Assembly (NCBI GenBank): GCA_964036665.1
Contig: OZ038526.1
Coordinates: forward strand, 37,014,001 to 37,078,000
DNA length: 64,000 nucleotides
Source: Gordius sp. MW1
Taxonomy: Eukaryota; Nematomorpha; Gordioida; Gordea; Gordiidae
Direction of reading: 5' to 3'
Both the position numbers and the translations under genes were made by a program. The notes under the pieces were generated by a model. The model was not told where the DNA came from. It searched no databases and saw only the letters and a list, made by a program, of their open reading frames with translations. Shown here one piece after another: positions 1 through 9,625 of this stretch. How positions within the stretch are numbered: position 1 is the stretch's first letter; each line of letters starts with the position of its first letter.

Positions 1-114
1 TTTTTCAAGTTTCGACTATACCTAGTGGTCGACTAAGAAAAACAGACCAACTCCTGATCCTTTATGTTTAGTCAGCTAAAACCAAAGGCCGACAACTCAG
101 CCGTTCTTACAATA
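1..114. mobile_element. Partial TAGTGTTG-family MITE (right end)
   Basis: Contains the internal blocks of this family (TCGACTAAG, AAACAGACC, TTTATGTTTAGTC) and ends in GCCGTTCTTACAATACT, a degenerate copy of the family's right terminus. The left end is outside the window. Confidence 0.55.
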
Positions 115-1600
115 CTAACACCCCAATTAGATACTATACCAACTTTTTGTAAAAAGAATTTAAGAAATTTGGTTTTTTAATAAAAACTTTCTTTTAATAT
201 TTATTGAGATTGGGGCGGGGGAATATATAGGGAAAAACATATAGTAAAAACCGGTAGTAGCGAACGTTTATACGCTTTGCATTTATATATAAATATATAT
301 ATATATGATAGTAAAGTCAAAACAACGTACATAAACGAGACGAAAGAGTATCGATCTTAATGCGAAAATTAGGATCTACAAATCATATTACATTAATCAT
401 AACAAACACCAATATATACGATTTAACGAAAACAAAAATAATAGAAAGTTAGTGAAATTGTTTGAAGACGTCAATTTCTATTATATACAAAATTTGGATT
501 TTGCCCTATATATTATACAATATTTTAAAATTTAGGTAAAGAAATAGAAATACAACAATATTTGTAATGGTCAATATGTTAAATTTTTTCTCCGCCTTCT
601 TCACTCTTGTCAATAAAGGTGACCACGTTATTTGTACAATTGTTTGGAGGTTGTATTATTTGGTGTTGATATTTGTCTGAACCTTCCTTACTAGTAACGA
701 TGGAATCTAATGCTGTGTGTACATTACCAAAAAGGTCTTTATTTAGAAAAATTTTGCTTAAACATCAACTTAAAACTTATGATTTGAATCATGGGCCTAA
801 CCAGCATTGGATTAGAGGGGGGTGCAATAATGATTTAGGGAGGGGCAAAATGATAATTTTTTGAAATTTTAGCCATACTTTTAATAAATTTCAAATATTT
901 GGGGGGTGGGCAGCCGCCCCTCCCTGCCTCCCCCTGGCTACGCCCATGGGCTTAGCCAATTAAGTTGGAAGGGGGGGGGGGGGTAAAAAGTCTAACATCT
1001 TAATGGTGATTTTTGGGGGCCTGCCTCCGCCCCAAGACTTATGTTAAAAAGCGCCACTGTTGTTTTACTAACCATTATTTCCAAAATCCAATTAAATAAA
1101 TTCATTAATTAGAAACCGCGCATACTATTATTACTAATATTTTATTAAATACTAAGTTCTATCATTCCCGATAATAAATCTATGAAGAACATTGATTATG
1201 AGGGAAAAATCTTCTAGAATATAAATACTAATTTATTGAAAAATATCATTGCTACACGTTAAATACTAAACGGTTGCCTGATGAAGAATTACCTATTTAG
1301 AAAAGAGTCAACTCAAAATAACTTTATCAGCAGCTATTTATCGAGCAACTTGACTATATTTAGTAATTTAATATTTCAGTTTAACAAAGCATTGGTAAAC
1401 TAAATTTGATTCCTAATAACAAAATTGACCAAATAAAGGGGAAAATGTTAAGTTGGATGTACATCTTATTACAATGTGATTGAATAAATCTTCCCTAATT
1501 TTATAACATTCTTAGGTGACTACGGGTAGATCCTATCAAGAACAAATAAAATTCGTTTGGTTAACAATATCTAATCACATAATCATAACAAAATTCAATT
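115..1600. other. AT-rich intergenic DNA with one MITE
   Basis: No coding exon seen. It holds the MITE at 790-947 and a G-tract and inverted GC-rich patch near 970-1040. The rest is featureless AT-rich sequence downstream of the transporter. Confidence 0.5.
790..947. mobile_element. CATGGGCG-family MITE
   Basis: Left end CATGGGCCTAACCAG and right end CTGGCTACGCCCATG are near-perfect inverted repeats, with the family's GGGGCAAAATGATAAT core. No clear target duplication, so it is old or rearranged. Confidence 0.65.
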
Positions 1601-1611
1601 GTTTTTTTCAT

Positions 1612-1882
1612 TTAATTATTTAAACCAGGATTTGTGTGAGATCCACGTGGGGTAAAATGGTGAGGAGTTGTCTTATGCATGCCGCCACCACCACCATGAT
1701 GTAAATGTGACATTTCATAATTATCCCCCGACGCATCAGCGAATTCTTGAGCCGCAGCTGCTGCAGCCTGAGCAGCTGCATGGTCTGCATCTACTTGTTC
1801 GAGCTCGTGTCGACTCAAATGATCAACTATCCCCGCCCCAAATCCATCACCCAATACATTTATCGAAGTTCTAAGACGATCT
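1612..1882 (-). CDS. EAAT: EAAT last exon with stop codon
   Basis: Starts [20 protein letters not shown], the TM8 end where the family Asp and Arg residues contact the substrate amino and carboxyl groups. A cytosolic tail follows: an Ala-rich run, a His/Gly-rich stretch ([11 protein letters not shown]) and the stop codon at 1612-1614. The tail is not conserved and ends in NPGLNN, so no classic PDZ ligand is evident. The intron before it (1883-2766) contains a stranded repeat terminus at 2150-2213. Confidence 0.92.
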
Positions 1883-2149
1883 CTGTATTAATGCCACATG
1901 TAATATAAGAAAAATAATTCTAATATGTTATATGTAATATAAGAAATAAAAATATAATATAATTAGTCGGGCACAAAAACAATAATGGAGTTTGGGCTCG
2001 GGCGAGGTCGAAAAAATGTAGCCAATCAGCGGTCATTAGCTAATCTATTTACGGAAGCTTAATAAAGACTTTTGCAGAAGCATAAGTCCAAGGCCAAAAA
2101 AACCGTATAAGTTTCTACGGCAATTTTTGAAAATTACGAGTTGGACAGG

Positions 2150-2213
2150 GCGGACAGGACAGGACGGGACGGACGGACGGACAAAGCGAGTCCATAAATT
2201 GCTTAGCAATTAA
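2150..2213 (+). repeat. Stranded terminal module of the CCAAT-hairpin composite repeat
   Basis: A GGAC-rich minisatellite runs into AGCGAGTCCATAAATTGC and then TTAGCAATTAA. The same order, (GGAC)n - GAGCCCATAAATTGCATAG - CAATTA, closes the composite repeats at 33.1, 40.0, 43.5 and 45.4 kb. Confidence 0.6.
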
Positions 2214-2766
2214 AACTAGGTAAACCCTTACAGAGTCGGGGTAGTGTGTGTATATTATGAAACGTAATAGAAGGCATAAAATTGTTCATTTGACTGTCGA
2301 TCCTTGATTTAAGTTAAGCATAAAACTAAAATTTAAAATCTCTGTTTAAATGCCTATACTAATATATGGAAAGAGCGATAATAAATTGCATAACTAAATA
2401 TCCAATTTTATCTAATTGATTTGCTTTGAGGCAAAAGGAGCAAAGTTCAGACGCTAAAAGACTTAAAGGGGTTGGTGTGAGTTTGAAAAATGATTGTCAA
2501 AACGTATAGCTTGTGACAAACATAGCAGATTGAATTTATTAAACGTGGAGAACTGCCTCATTTTTGGAATAGCGACCTAATTCTAATGTTGGCTACGCAT
2601 TCGATTGTCATAGTGAATGAGGTAAACAATACATAAACCTAAAATGATTGGTAGTAACTCATTGAGGCTTTATTTTATTTATTTATTTATTGACAACATT
2701 AAATTGGCCTATTTCCACTTTAAAATTTTATGGTAGCATTCATCATATTTATACTATTAATTTTAC

Positions 2767-2901
2767 AAGAGCCAATCGACAGCCACTATCAAGCTAATAT
2801 CTTTGGTGGGCAATCCAACTGACGTCAAGACCAAAAGCATCGTCACCAGGCCCGCACTCGGTACACTAGCTGCCCCTATACTTGCGATCGTAGCTGTCAA
2901 A
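2767..2901 (-). CDS. EAAT: EAAT exon 7 (HP2 and TM8 start)
   Basis: Translates as [20 protein letters not shown], then a hydrophobic stretch, then [10 protein letters not shown]. This is the HP2 gate and start of TM8. Both ends are phase 2. It is too short for an ordinary ORF list and was found by looking for the missing family block. Confidence 0.93.
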
Positions 2902-2968
2902 CTATAAATAATATGTAAAAATTAATATTTAAAACTTGTAATAAATAGATGTGAATGTGTGGAACTAC

Positions 2969-3163
2969 CTAACAGTAATGATTTGTCCGGGATTTAGCTT
3001 GATCCCATTGATTTGAGCGATGAATAGAGCTGCTACGGCTTCGTACAAAGCGGTTCCATCCATGTTAATCGTAGCCCCAACGGGTAATACAAAACGGGTT
3101 ACTCTCTTGTCAATTTTATTATTCTCTTCCAAGCACTTAAAGGTGACGGGCAATGTGGCTGAA
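2969..3163 (-). CDS. EAAT: EAAT exon 6 (substrate-binding core)
   Basis: Starts [15 protein letters not shown] and carries [20 protein letters not shown]. The NMDGT motif of TM7 binds Na+ and substrate in this family. Ends at GQIITV with a phase-2 donor. All residues expected in the motif are present, so this part looks functional. Confidence 0.95.
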
Positions 3164-3535
3164 CTATTATTTCATTCATTTTATCAAAATAAACAAACAG
3201 GTTTTGCATTATTAGTAATGATATACTTATTTTGAGGTATAAATTATTTTTAATAAATATCATTAGGTATGATTGTTAATATAAGTTTGAAACAAATAAA
3301 TTAAAATGAGGTTCGTCTAATTCAAATCAATAAATCATTTAAAATACGACTAAAATTATACAATATTCATTATTTGACATTTAATGTACACAGCATATTT
3401 TAATTCCCCCATACTATGTTTGAAGTTTAAACTTTTTAAAGTATTGTTTTAAAACCTTCTCAGTTATAATGTTTACAGAATCGAAGCATGTAAGGCTCCA
3501 AATATTTGAAGACGATTCAAAATGTGAGCTAAGAT

Positions 3536-3710
3536 TATGGGCGTAGCCAGCATTGGAATTAGAGGGGGGGGCAATAATGATTTAGGGAGGGGCAAAATGA
3601 ACATTTTTTATAATTTTAGCCATAAAGTTAATAAATTTCAACAAACTGATGGATTTAAAGGGGGAAGGGCAGCCGCCCCTCCCTGCCACCCCCTACTGGC
3701 TACGCCCATG
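3536..3710. mobile_element. CATGGGCG-family MITE with target duplication
   Basis: Ends are TATGGGCGTAGCCAG and CTGGCTACGCCCATG. It is flanked by GCTAAGAT (3528-3535) and GCTAAGAC (3711-3718), an 8-bp target duplication with one mismatch, which is the hAT superfamily hallmark. It lies in a transporter intron. Confidence 0.85.
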
Positions 3711-3730
3711 GCTAAGACATATAAAAGTAC

Positions 3731-3964
3731 CTAGATGAGGTGCCCAAGGCTGTTACCCAGGCTTGAAGCATGCCTTTCATGAACAAAAATGGATTTTTCC
3801 GTGTGACTACAAAGTAAATGGCGGGTAGTATAATCAAAGCGTGGATGATAAGACCGGTGATGACAGTTATCATGTACATTCCCAGCTGTTCTACCAATTG
3901 ACCAATGTCGTCTATCGACAATATCTTTCCCGCTATCAAGCACATTATACCGAAAGGTGAGTAC
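3731..3964 (-). CDS. EAAT: EAAT exon 5
   Basis: Encodes [15 protein letters not shown] (TM5), TM6, and [18 protein letters not shown] (TM7a approach), and ends at ALGTSS within hairpin HP1. The serine-rich HP1 motif (TSSSSATLP) is completed across the intron. A CATGGGCG-type MITE sits in the following intron, with its target duplication ending only 13 bases from this exon's donor. Confidence 0.94.
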   Translation of the reverse strand, partial: VLTFRYNVLDSGKDIVDRRHWSIGRTAGNVHDNCHHRSYHPRFDYTTRHLLCSHTEKSIFVHERHASSLGNSLGHLI

Positions 3965-4652
3965 CTAATTGTGTGATGGAGAATGTTGGAATAAATCAAA
4001 GTTTCTAAACATAATTCTATCTGTTTATTTCATTTATTTATTACATATGACATCATAATTTGGAAGGACCGAAGCGCGTTTAACCCGAAAAGTACCAATG
4101 TAACATTTAAGCTACACCTATTTAAATGATGTTTATATAAAAAGCGTTTAACGAAATTAAATTTTTTTAAATGAATTCAGCACATAGCTGTTGCCCAATT
4201 AGCTCACAAAACTTTTATCTCCTCCGGATCTATCATTCTTAAAATATTCTATTCCAAAGTTCAGGATTTTTTCACAATGGTTTTTTAAGGCCGTGGGCAT
4301 CGCAATGAATTGAAGGTTTTATTATTGGGAAAGACGAAATAATTATTATTTTAATTTTAACAATATTTTAATGAATATATAGGATTTCCAGCCCGTGCAT
4401 CCTAAAGACTTTTACAATTGAAATGTTTTCAGTTAATACCTTTTCCTAAAAATATTAGAGTCTTGCATGAGTGGCCCGAAACAGTTAAGTTCGGGTCTAA
4501 AAATGAAAAAGGAAATAGGAATGGTTAAAAAAATTTCGGGTCGGTTTGAGATTTAATATAAAAATAGGGTTAGACTTTGTAGGACTCTTTTAGCTTTTTC
4601 ACGTATTGACGAAAATAAAATTTATCTACGTTATTTTTGTAATGTTGCTATA

Positions 4653-4798
4653 TAGTGTTGTCCAAACGGCTGGTTTGGTCTATTTTTCTTAGTCGCCTAA
4701 ACAGACCAAGGATTTTTGGTCAAATCTTTGTCTGTTTAAGTTTAGTCTTAGTAAAAGCAAAGGTTGAACGAACGAAACCCAGACGTTTTTACAACACA
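4653..4798. mobile_element. TAGTGTTG-family MITE in transporter intron
   Basis: Left end TAGTGTTGTCCAAACGGCTG and right end AACCCAGACGTTTTTACAAC are inverted. Inside are the paired GTCGACTAAA/AACAGACC blocks seen in the other copies. No matching flanking duplication is visible. Confidence 0.7.
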
Positions 4799-5271
4799 AG
4801 TTAACATAGTTCTCTATATAAATTAAATATATTGTTATTTAGGGAGAGGGAGTATAGACAGGCTATAATTTACGTTAAAATTAGAGAGTAATAAAAATCT
4901 ACCAAAATTCCAAATTATTTATCTGATGGATCGGGATTGTAATGTAAATATAATTTTTAGATCAGGCCAGATTCGAGAAAATTTCTGAATATAAAGAGTT
5001 TGGGTTAAAAAATCAAGTTTGCAGGAATCGAGTATGGCAGTTAAACTTAGTTGCATTATAATGCAGCAAATAATAAAACAATATGGTCAATTTAGCTTGA
5101 CCTATCTTTGTCGACCAACCCATCGAAGGTTTTATGGTGAATATGCATGTGGCAAACTATTTATAGCTAACAACTCTATATATACTTTAGTTCTAATTTG
5201 ATATCAAATACACCCTCCTCACTTTATATGTCATATGGTGCTTTTAGAAAATAGAAGGTTTAATTACATAC

Positions 5272-5398
5272 CACATAATGAGGTTGACCAATCTCATGAT
5301 TATGTCGTTGAGAACGTTGACAAATTCAATCATTATCCCCGCTTTTTCCCCCATTTGGCTCACAATAATGCCAAAAGCGGTGGAAAATGTGATTATAC
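5272..5398 (-). CDS. EAAT: EAAT exon 4
   Basis: Encodes GIITFSTAFGIIVSQMGEKA and then FVNVLNDIIMRLVNLIMW (TM4c-TM5). The donor GTATGT follows ATG TG, so the Trp codon is split and completed by the first base of the next exon. Confidence 0.92.
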
Positions 5399-5449
5399 CT
5401 ATTAAACAAATATTTAATTATAGCGAAAAAACAAAAAATATATTGAAAC

Positions 5450-5640
5450 CTAAAACGTTCATGTTATTATTGTATTCCAAGCCCCTCTCTAGCACGACTT
5501 GAGGAGACGATGATGATACTGGTTGAAATGGAGTGGTTGAATTGGCTAAATTACTGACTATAGGCTTCACCGTTACGTTCTTATAAACGGTTCCTATGCT
5601 TTGAAAGCAGGCTTTAATTAAATTCTCAGGGAACATATTT
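5450..5640 (-). CDS. EAAT: EAAT exon 3 (variable extracellular loop)
   Basis: Starts with NMFPENLIKACFQS, the conserved start of the TM4 region loop, then a Ser/Thr-rich extracellular stretch (with NVT and NST glycosylation sequons), and ends in NNNMNVL at a phase-1 donor. The intron that follows is only 51 bases (5449-5399), which makes short introns a normal feature of this genome. Confidence 0.9.
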
Positions 5641-6536
5641 CTAGAAAAAATTAACAATTAATCATTTGTTAAGGTAAAAAAATACAAATTATGTGAAGGT
5701 AGAATAAATAAATTTAAAAAAGTTGAAAATTATAAATCGTTAAAAAACATTTCGATATTGCTAAGAAATTATATTTAAAGATAGTAATGCCAATTTTCTG
5801 TCTCATAAAAAACGATTCGCGATTATCAGGGGATAGTAAAGAAATTTGTTTCTCTATTTTTTAATTATTTTTAAGGCCTTGGGGGCCAAAGGTTGTAAGA
5901 GTGGTTGTCGCAAAGGGACAAAAAATTGTTAAGTTCAGAATATTTTGGAATTTTTAGTTGCTCGGCTGAAGAGACTTTATAAATATTTTAAAATTTAAAT
6001 ATGCTAAATGTACTATTTAAAATTAATGTGTTTTATTTAAGGCTAGCCAGCAGAATTTTACTTTTGAGGCTACAAATTATATACATTTATAATGGTGTGT
6101 CTTAAATATGCGATTTTGAAGCGCGACAAAGAGCAAAAACACGTAAAAACATAGCTGCGTCTTCATACGCGCGTCACTTTTTTAATTAAAACTTTACACT
6201 ACCAATTAACCCGCGATTGCGTAAATTAAGTAATTTCACTTTGTTAATTAAAATTTTGTTTATTTTTATATAACTATTTCTTTTTAAATAACATGACCGG
6301 CATATTTTAAATATAGTGGGTTTGAAGCTGAGCCTAAAGCAACAAATATATTTCTCCAAAAATGTTGAATCCTTTTTAAAAAAATGTTTTAAAAATTATT
6401 CTTACTAACATAAAAATACACCAAAAATAACCTTTTGTAAGTAAAAATCACATTTAAATACTTAAACTAGACAAAATTAAATAAATTTTATATCATAAAA
6501 CATCATGATAATTTAATGTAATAACAGACGTATTAC

Positions 6537-6747
6537 CTAATCAAATCTAGGAATGCATCGATTGAGGATGGGGCCACTGTGGTCTCTGCTTCAACGCTAA
6601 TATTTTTCTTAATATTAGGGTTGCCTGGATGAAAAATGACGACGAGAATGATACCCAATATTGCAGCTATGATTGTGGTTGTGAGGTAATAAACCAAAGC
6701 TCTGTACCCAACTTTTCCACTTGATTTTGGATCCAATTGAGAAAGTC
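6537..6747 (-). CDS. EAAT: EAAT exon 2
   Basis: Encodes [20 protein letters not shown] followed by the TM3 region and [10 protein letters not shown], a typical EAAT block, and ends in [10 protein letters not shown]. The acceptor is CATAG at 6749-6748 and the donor is GTAAT after ATT AG (phase 2). It joins the previous exon as SSLISG-LSQLD without loss or gain of a residue relative to other family members. Confidence 0.93.
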
Positions 6748-7325
6748 CTATGGGAATTCAATATATTCTTTAAGTTTATTTACATAGATTATTATGTCGC
6801 AACCGTGGTTCATTTGTAAGCCATTTTAAAACGACTCGCGATTTTCTATGTGGTAATGTTTAAGATTTTTAGAGTACTCTATAACCATTATTTTGCTTTT
6901 GATTTTCCAAATTGCCATTTATTTTAAATTTATGAGTTAATATTTTACCTTATTAATCAACTTATCGCATTTAAAATAATGTAGACATAATGAAAAAGGG
7001 GGACGCCTCCAGGGAGCATGGACAAACTAAATATTTAGTTGTAATGTAAAATTAATGATTAAAAAATAAATACATTAATGAATTAGATGAGCCAAAACAT
7101 TTTTATATAGAAAAAAAAACAGGAAACACAAAAATTGGGAGTTTTAACTGAAATCTGGTGTTAATTCTAGTTGGTTTTAAATCATTTAAAAATACCCATT
7201 TTAAATCTGACTATATCTACAAATTATAAAAGAATTTAAAATTTGTGAATCCAAACAGAATTACCATTAAAAAATAATGAAATATAAAAAAAATAAACAT
7301 ATTTGGGGTAATTCAAATTATTTAC

Positions 7326-7524
7326 CCGAAATTAAGCTGGACACTATGAGAGGAAGGATCAGCATTTTGAGCATACCCATCAGCAAATCACCAGGAAATG
7401 TGATCAAAGCAATTGTGGTAGGGTAAGGTTTGAATCTTCTCACCACTACACCTAGTACTAAACCAGCAATGACAGCGGCTATTGTCAGAACTAATAGCAA
7501 ATTTTCCCACAACCACCGCGTTAC
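7326..7524 (-). CDS. EAAT: Glutamate/aspartate transporter (EAAT, SLC1 family), first resolved exon
   Basis: Na+-coupled excitatory amino-acid transporter of the plasma membrane, which clears glutamate or aspartate around neurons and glia. The whole model on the minus strand is 7524-7326, 6747-6537, 5640-5450, 5398-5272, 3964-3731, 3163-2969, 2901-2767 and 1882-1612. All junctions are GT-AG and all phases agree, giving about 520 residues against roughly 500-570 for the family. This exon encodes TM1 and TM2 and ends in the family signature [16 protein letters not shown], split after the first base of the last Gly codon. It starts at an acceptor (GCAG then GTA ACG CGG) in phase 0, so an upstream exon with the start codon is missing from the model; I could not find it. 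Exon calls come from reading frames and family resemblance, not from transcripts. Confidence 0.93.
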
Positions 7525-7632
7525 CTGCATTAACAATGTTATATTTTTTAAAAGTAATTACCAACTAAATTTTAACTATATAATAAAATCTTACATAATA
7601 TTAAATCGATATAAAAAAATTATATTCACGAC

Positions 7633-7690
7633 TAAAAAACTATAAAAATGCGCTAAAAAACTAAACGGATGGCATTGATCCATATAATAG
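7633..7690 (-). mobile_element. Extreme 3' stub of the R2-like retrotransposon
   Basis: On the minus strand this matches the last codons and short 3' untranslated region of the element at 9626-12436 (GGATCAATGCCATCCGTTTA, then AGCGCATTTTTATA). A 5'-truncated copy of only about 50 bases fits abortive target-primed reverse transcription. It marks where the retrotransposon's 3' end lies. Confidence 0.6.
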
Positions 7691-8154
7691 TTTTTTTTGG
7701 AGTTATATGAAGTTAAGAACATATAAAACGAAGGTAAATCAAATATAAAAAGTCCGGCCAGCTTTCAATATCATTTATAGGTTTACTTTTTAATAAACCA
7801 GTTTTGATATTAAATATTTTGCTGAAAAAGTCTTAAATAAAACCATAAATTAATTTCAAAAAAAGGTCTTTTTGAAACATTTCTTTATATGTCTAGATAC
7901 GCGAAATTAATATTTAATTATAGATTGTTTCAAATTTGAATCAATCTGATATTACTTTAAGCAATTTTTTGAATGTAACACAGGTATAAGTATGCCTAAA
8001 AACACATTGTCAAAACTTCAAATTTATCTCCATTTTTAAAATGAAAATAAATGTCTTTAAATATACGAATCTAACGCCGTTTTAAAAATATATATAGGTT
8101 TTTGTAAATATACTATTCAACTTCAACATTTATAATATTATAAATATTTCAAAG

Positions 8155-8520
8155 TTAAACAAGCAAAATCCGATAAAATATTGGATTATTACGCAATTTA
8201 TATAAGCAAACTTTTTTTCTGCGAACTGACGGTGTATTCAGGTATAAAAACCATCTATGCAATTTTTCACCCAATTTAGTTTTAAACATTGCATTTTTTG
8301 TATCGACTTTAGCAGAGCTAATTTCTTCATTGGATGAAGCATATTTTTGTCTTTTTAAAGAATTCGATCGTTTAACATTAACAATTTCAATCTCTTTCCC
8401 ACTTAATGCTTGTATCGGAATATTCCAAACCATGCCATTATTGGTGTTTTGAGAATCGCTAATAGGCGGGAGTTCAGGCTGGAATAGAGTTTCTTTAATT
8501 TTTTCAAATAACATCTTCAT
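8155..8520 (-). CDS. Unrecognised 121-codon open frame
   Basis: A lysine-rich frame starting MKMLFEKIKETLFQPELPP and ending in YRILLV. It has no recognisable domain, signal peptide or membrane segment. It lies upstream of the transporter on the same strand, where a 5' exon would be expected, but I see no good phase-0 donor that would join it to the exon at 7524. It may be a chance frame. Confidence 0.2.
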   Translation of the reverse strand: MKMLFEKIKETLFQPELPPISDSQNTNNGMVWNIPIQALSGKEIEIVNVKRSNSLKRQKYASSNEEISSAKVDTKNAMFKTKLGEKLHRWFLYLNTPSVRRKKVCLYKLRNNPIFYRILLV

Positions 8521-9600
8521 TTGAACTCGATGATAGTTTTATAAAACATTTATCGGGAAATCATAAAGCATATTTACTGTTTTTTGCAGATTCAAGATTT
8601 TTAATAGTGTTGGAACAATTGTGAATATTAAAATCACCAGTTACAAATCTTGCATATTGTCGAATTTCATTGCCAAGGCTATTAGCCTTTTACTTGATGA
8701 TAGGGGAAAATTTTAAAAGTCTCAATAATTTTGAAAGTATATCAAGTTAATAAATAATAAGCTCGAACGATAAAGCTTGTAAAAATAATTATTACAATCC
8801 TTTGAATGATTAATTTATTATTTCATAATTTGTTAATGTGTTATAATAAATTATAAGGAGCGAAAATTTAAATTTTTTTAAATAAATTATAAGGAGTAAA
8901 AATTTAAGAGTTGCATAAAATTTTTTTAAATAATTTTATGTGTTAGACATTCGTGAAATGAGTCTAACTGATTTGCTCTTCTATCCATTCTTTCTATCAT
9001 GAAGGCCAGATTTTTTTGGCAAACCACTTTTGAAATGGGGAAGTGAAATGAACGAAAACTTCATTAAAATGATTTGTACATTGTATGCTATTTTAAATTT
9101 ACCATCAGACAATTCGGAAAAGGTAAAGGCAAATTTATTACTACTGTCATGAACTATTCCCCCATGAATCTTTAATTTTTAATTTATAACCGTTATTGGC
9201 TTATATACATTAATTTTTATATGTGATTTATGGGGACAGATAGAGACTCAGAATTCTATAAAGGTACCTTGATAAAATTAAAAAAGGATGTTGATCATGA
9301 TAGTTGTAAATTATTAACAATAAATTTAGGATAAGTCTTATTGTGGACGCGTTATTGGTGTAAAAGACAATAAATTATACAGGAAGAAATATTTTAAAAG
9401 ATGAAATAATCTGAAATATTTATTGAAATGAAAAACATTTGTTTTCAAATTAGTGAAAGATGTGAAGGAAGTTTGGCGATCAATTGGATTTTGCGCATAT
9501 CCTCTATTATTGGGTAAAAAATAATTTTGTATTTTTTTTGTTTTTAGAAATCTAAAAGTTTTATTCAGAAACAAATAATTATAATTATGATATACACGAA
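8521..9600. other. AT-rich spacer
   Basis: No recognisable gene or element apart from a local near-duplicate of AAATTATAAGGAG(C/T)(A/G)AAA at about 8848-8903. The small open frame at 9338-9574 looks like chance. Confidence 0.4.
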
Positions 9601-9625
9601 TAAAAAATATAAAAACGCGCTATAA

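Noticed and set aside
8155-8520. First coding exon of the transporter
   Set aside because: No phase-0 donor that joins it to 7524 and no similarity to transporter N-termini. Listed only as a low-confidence open frame.
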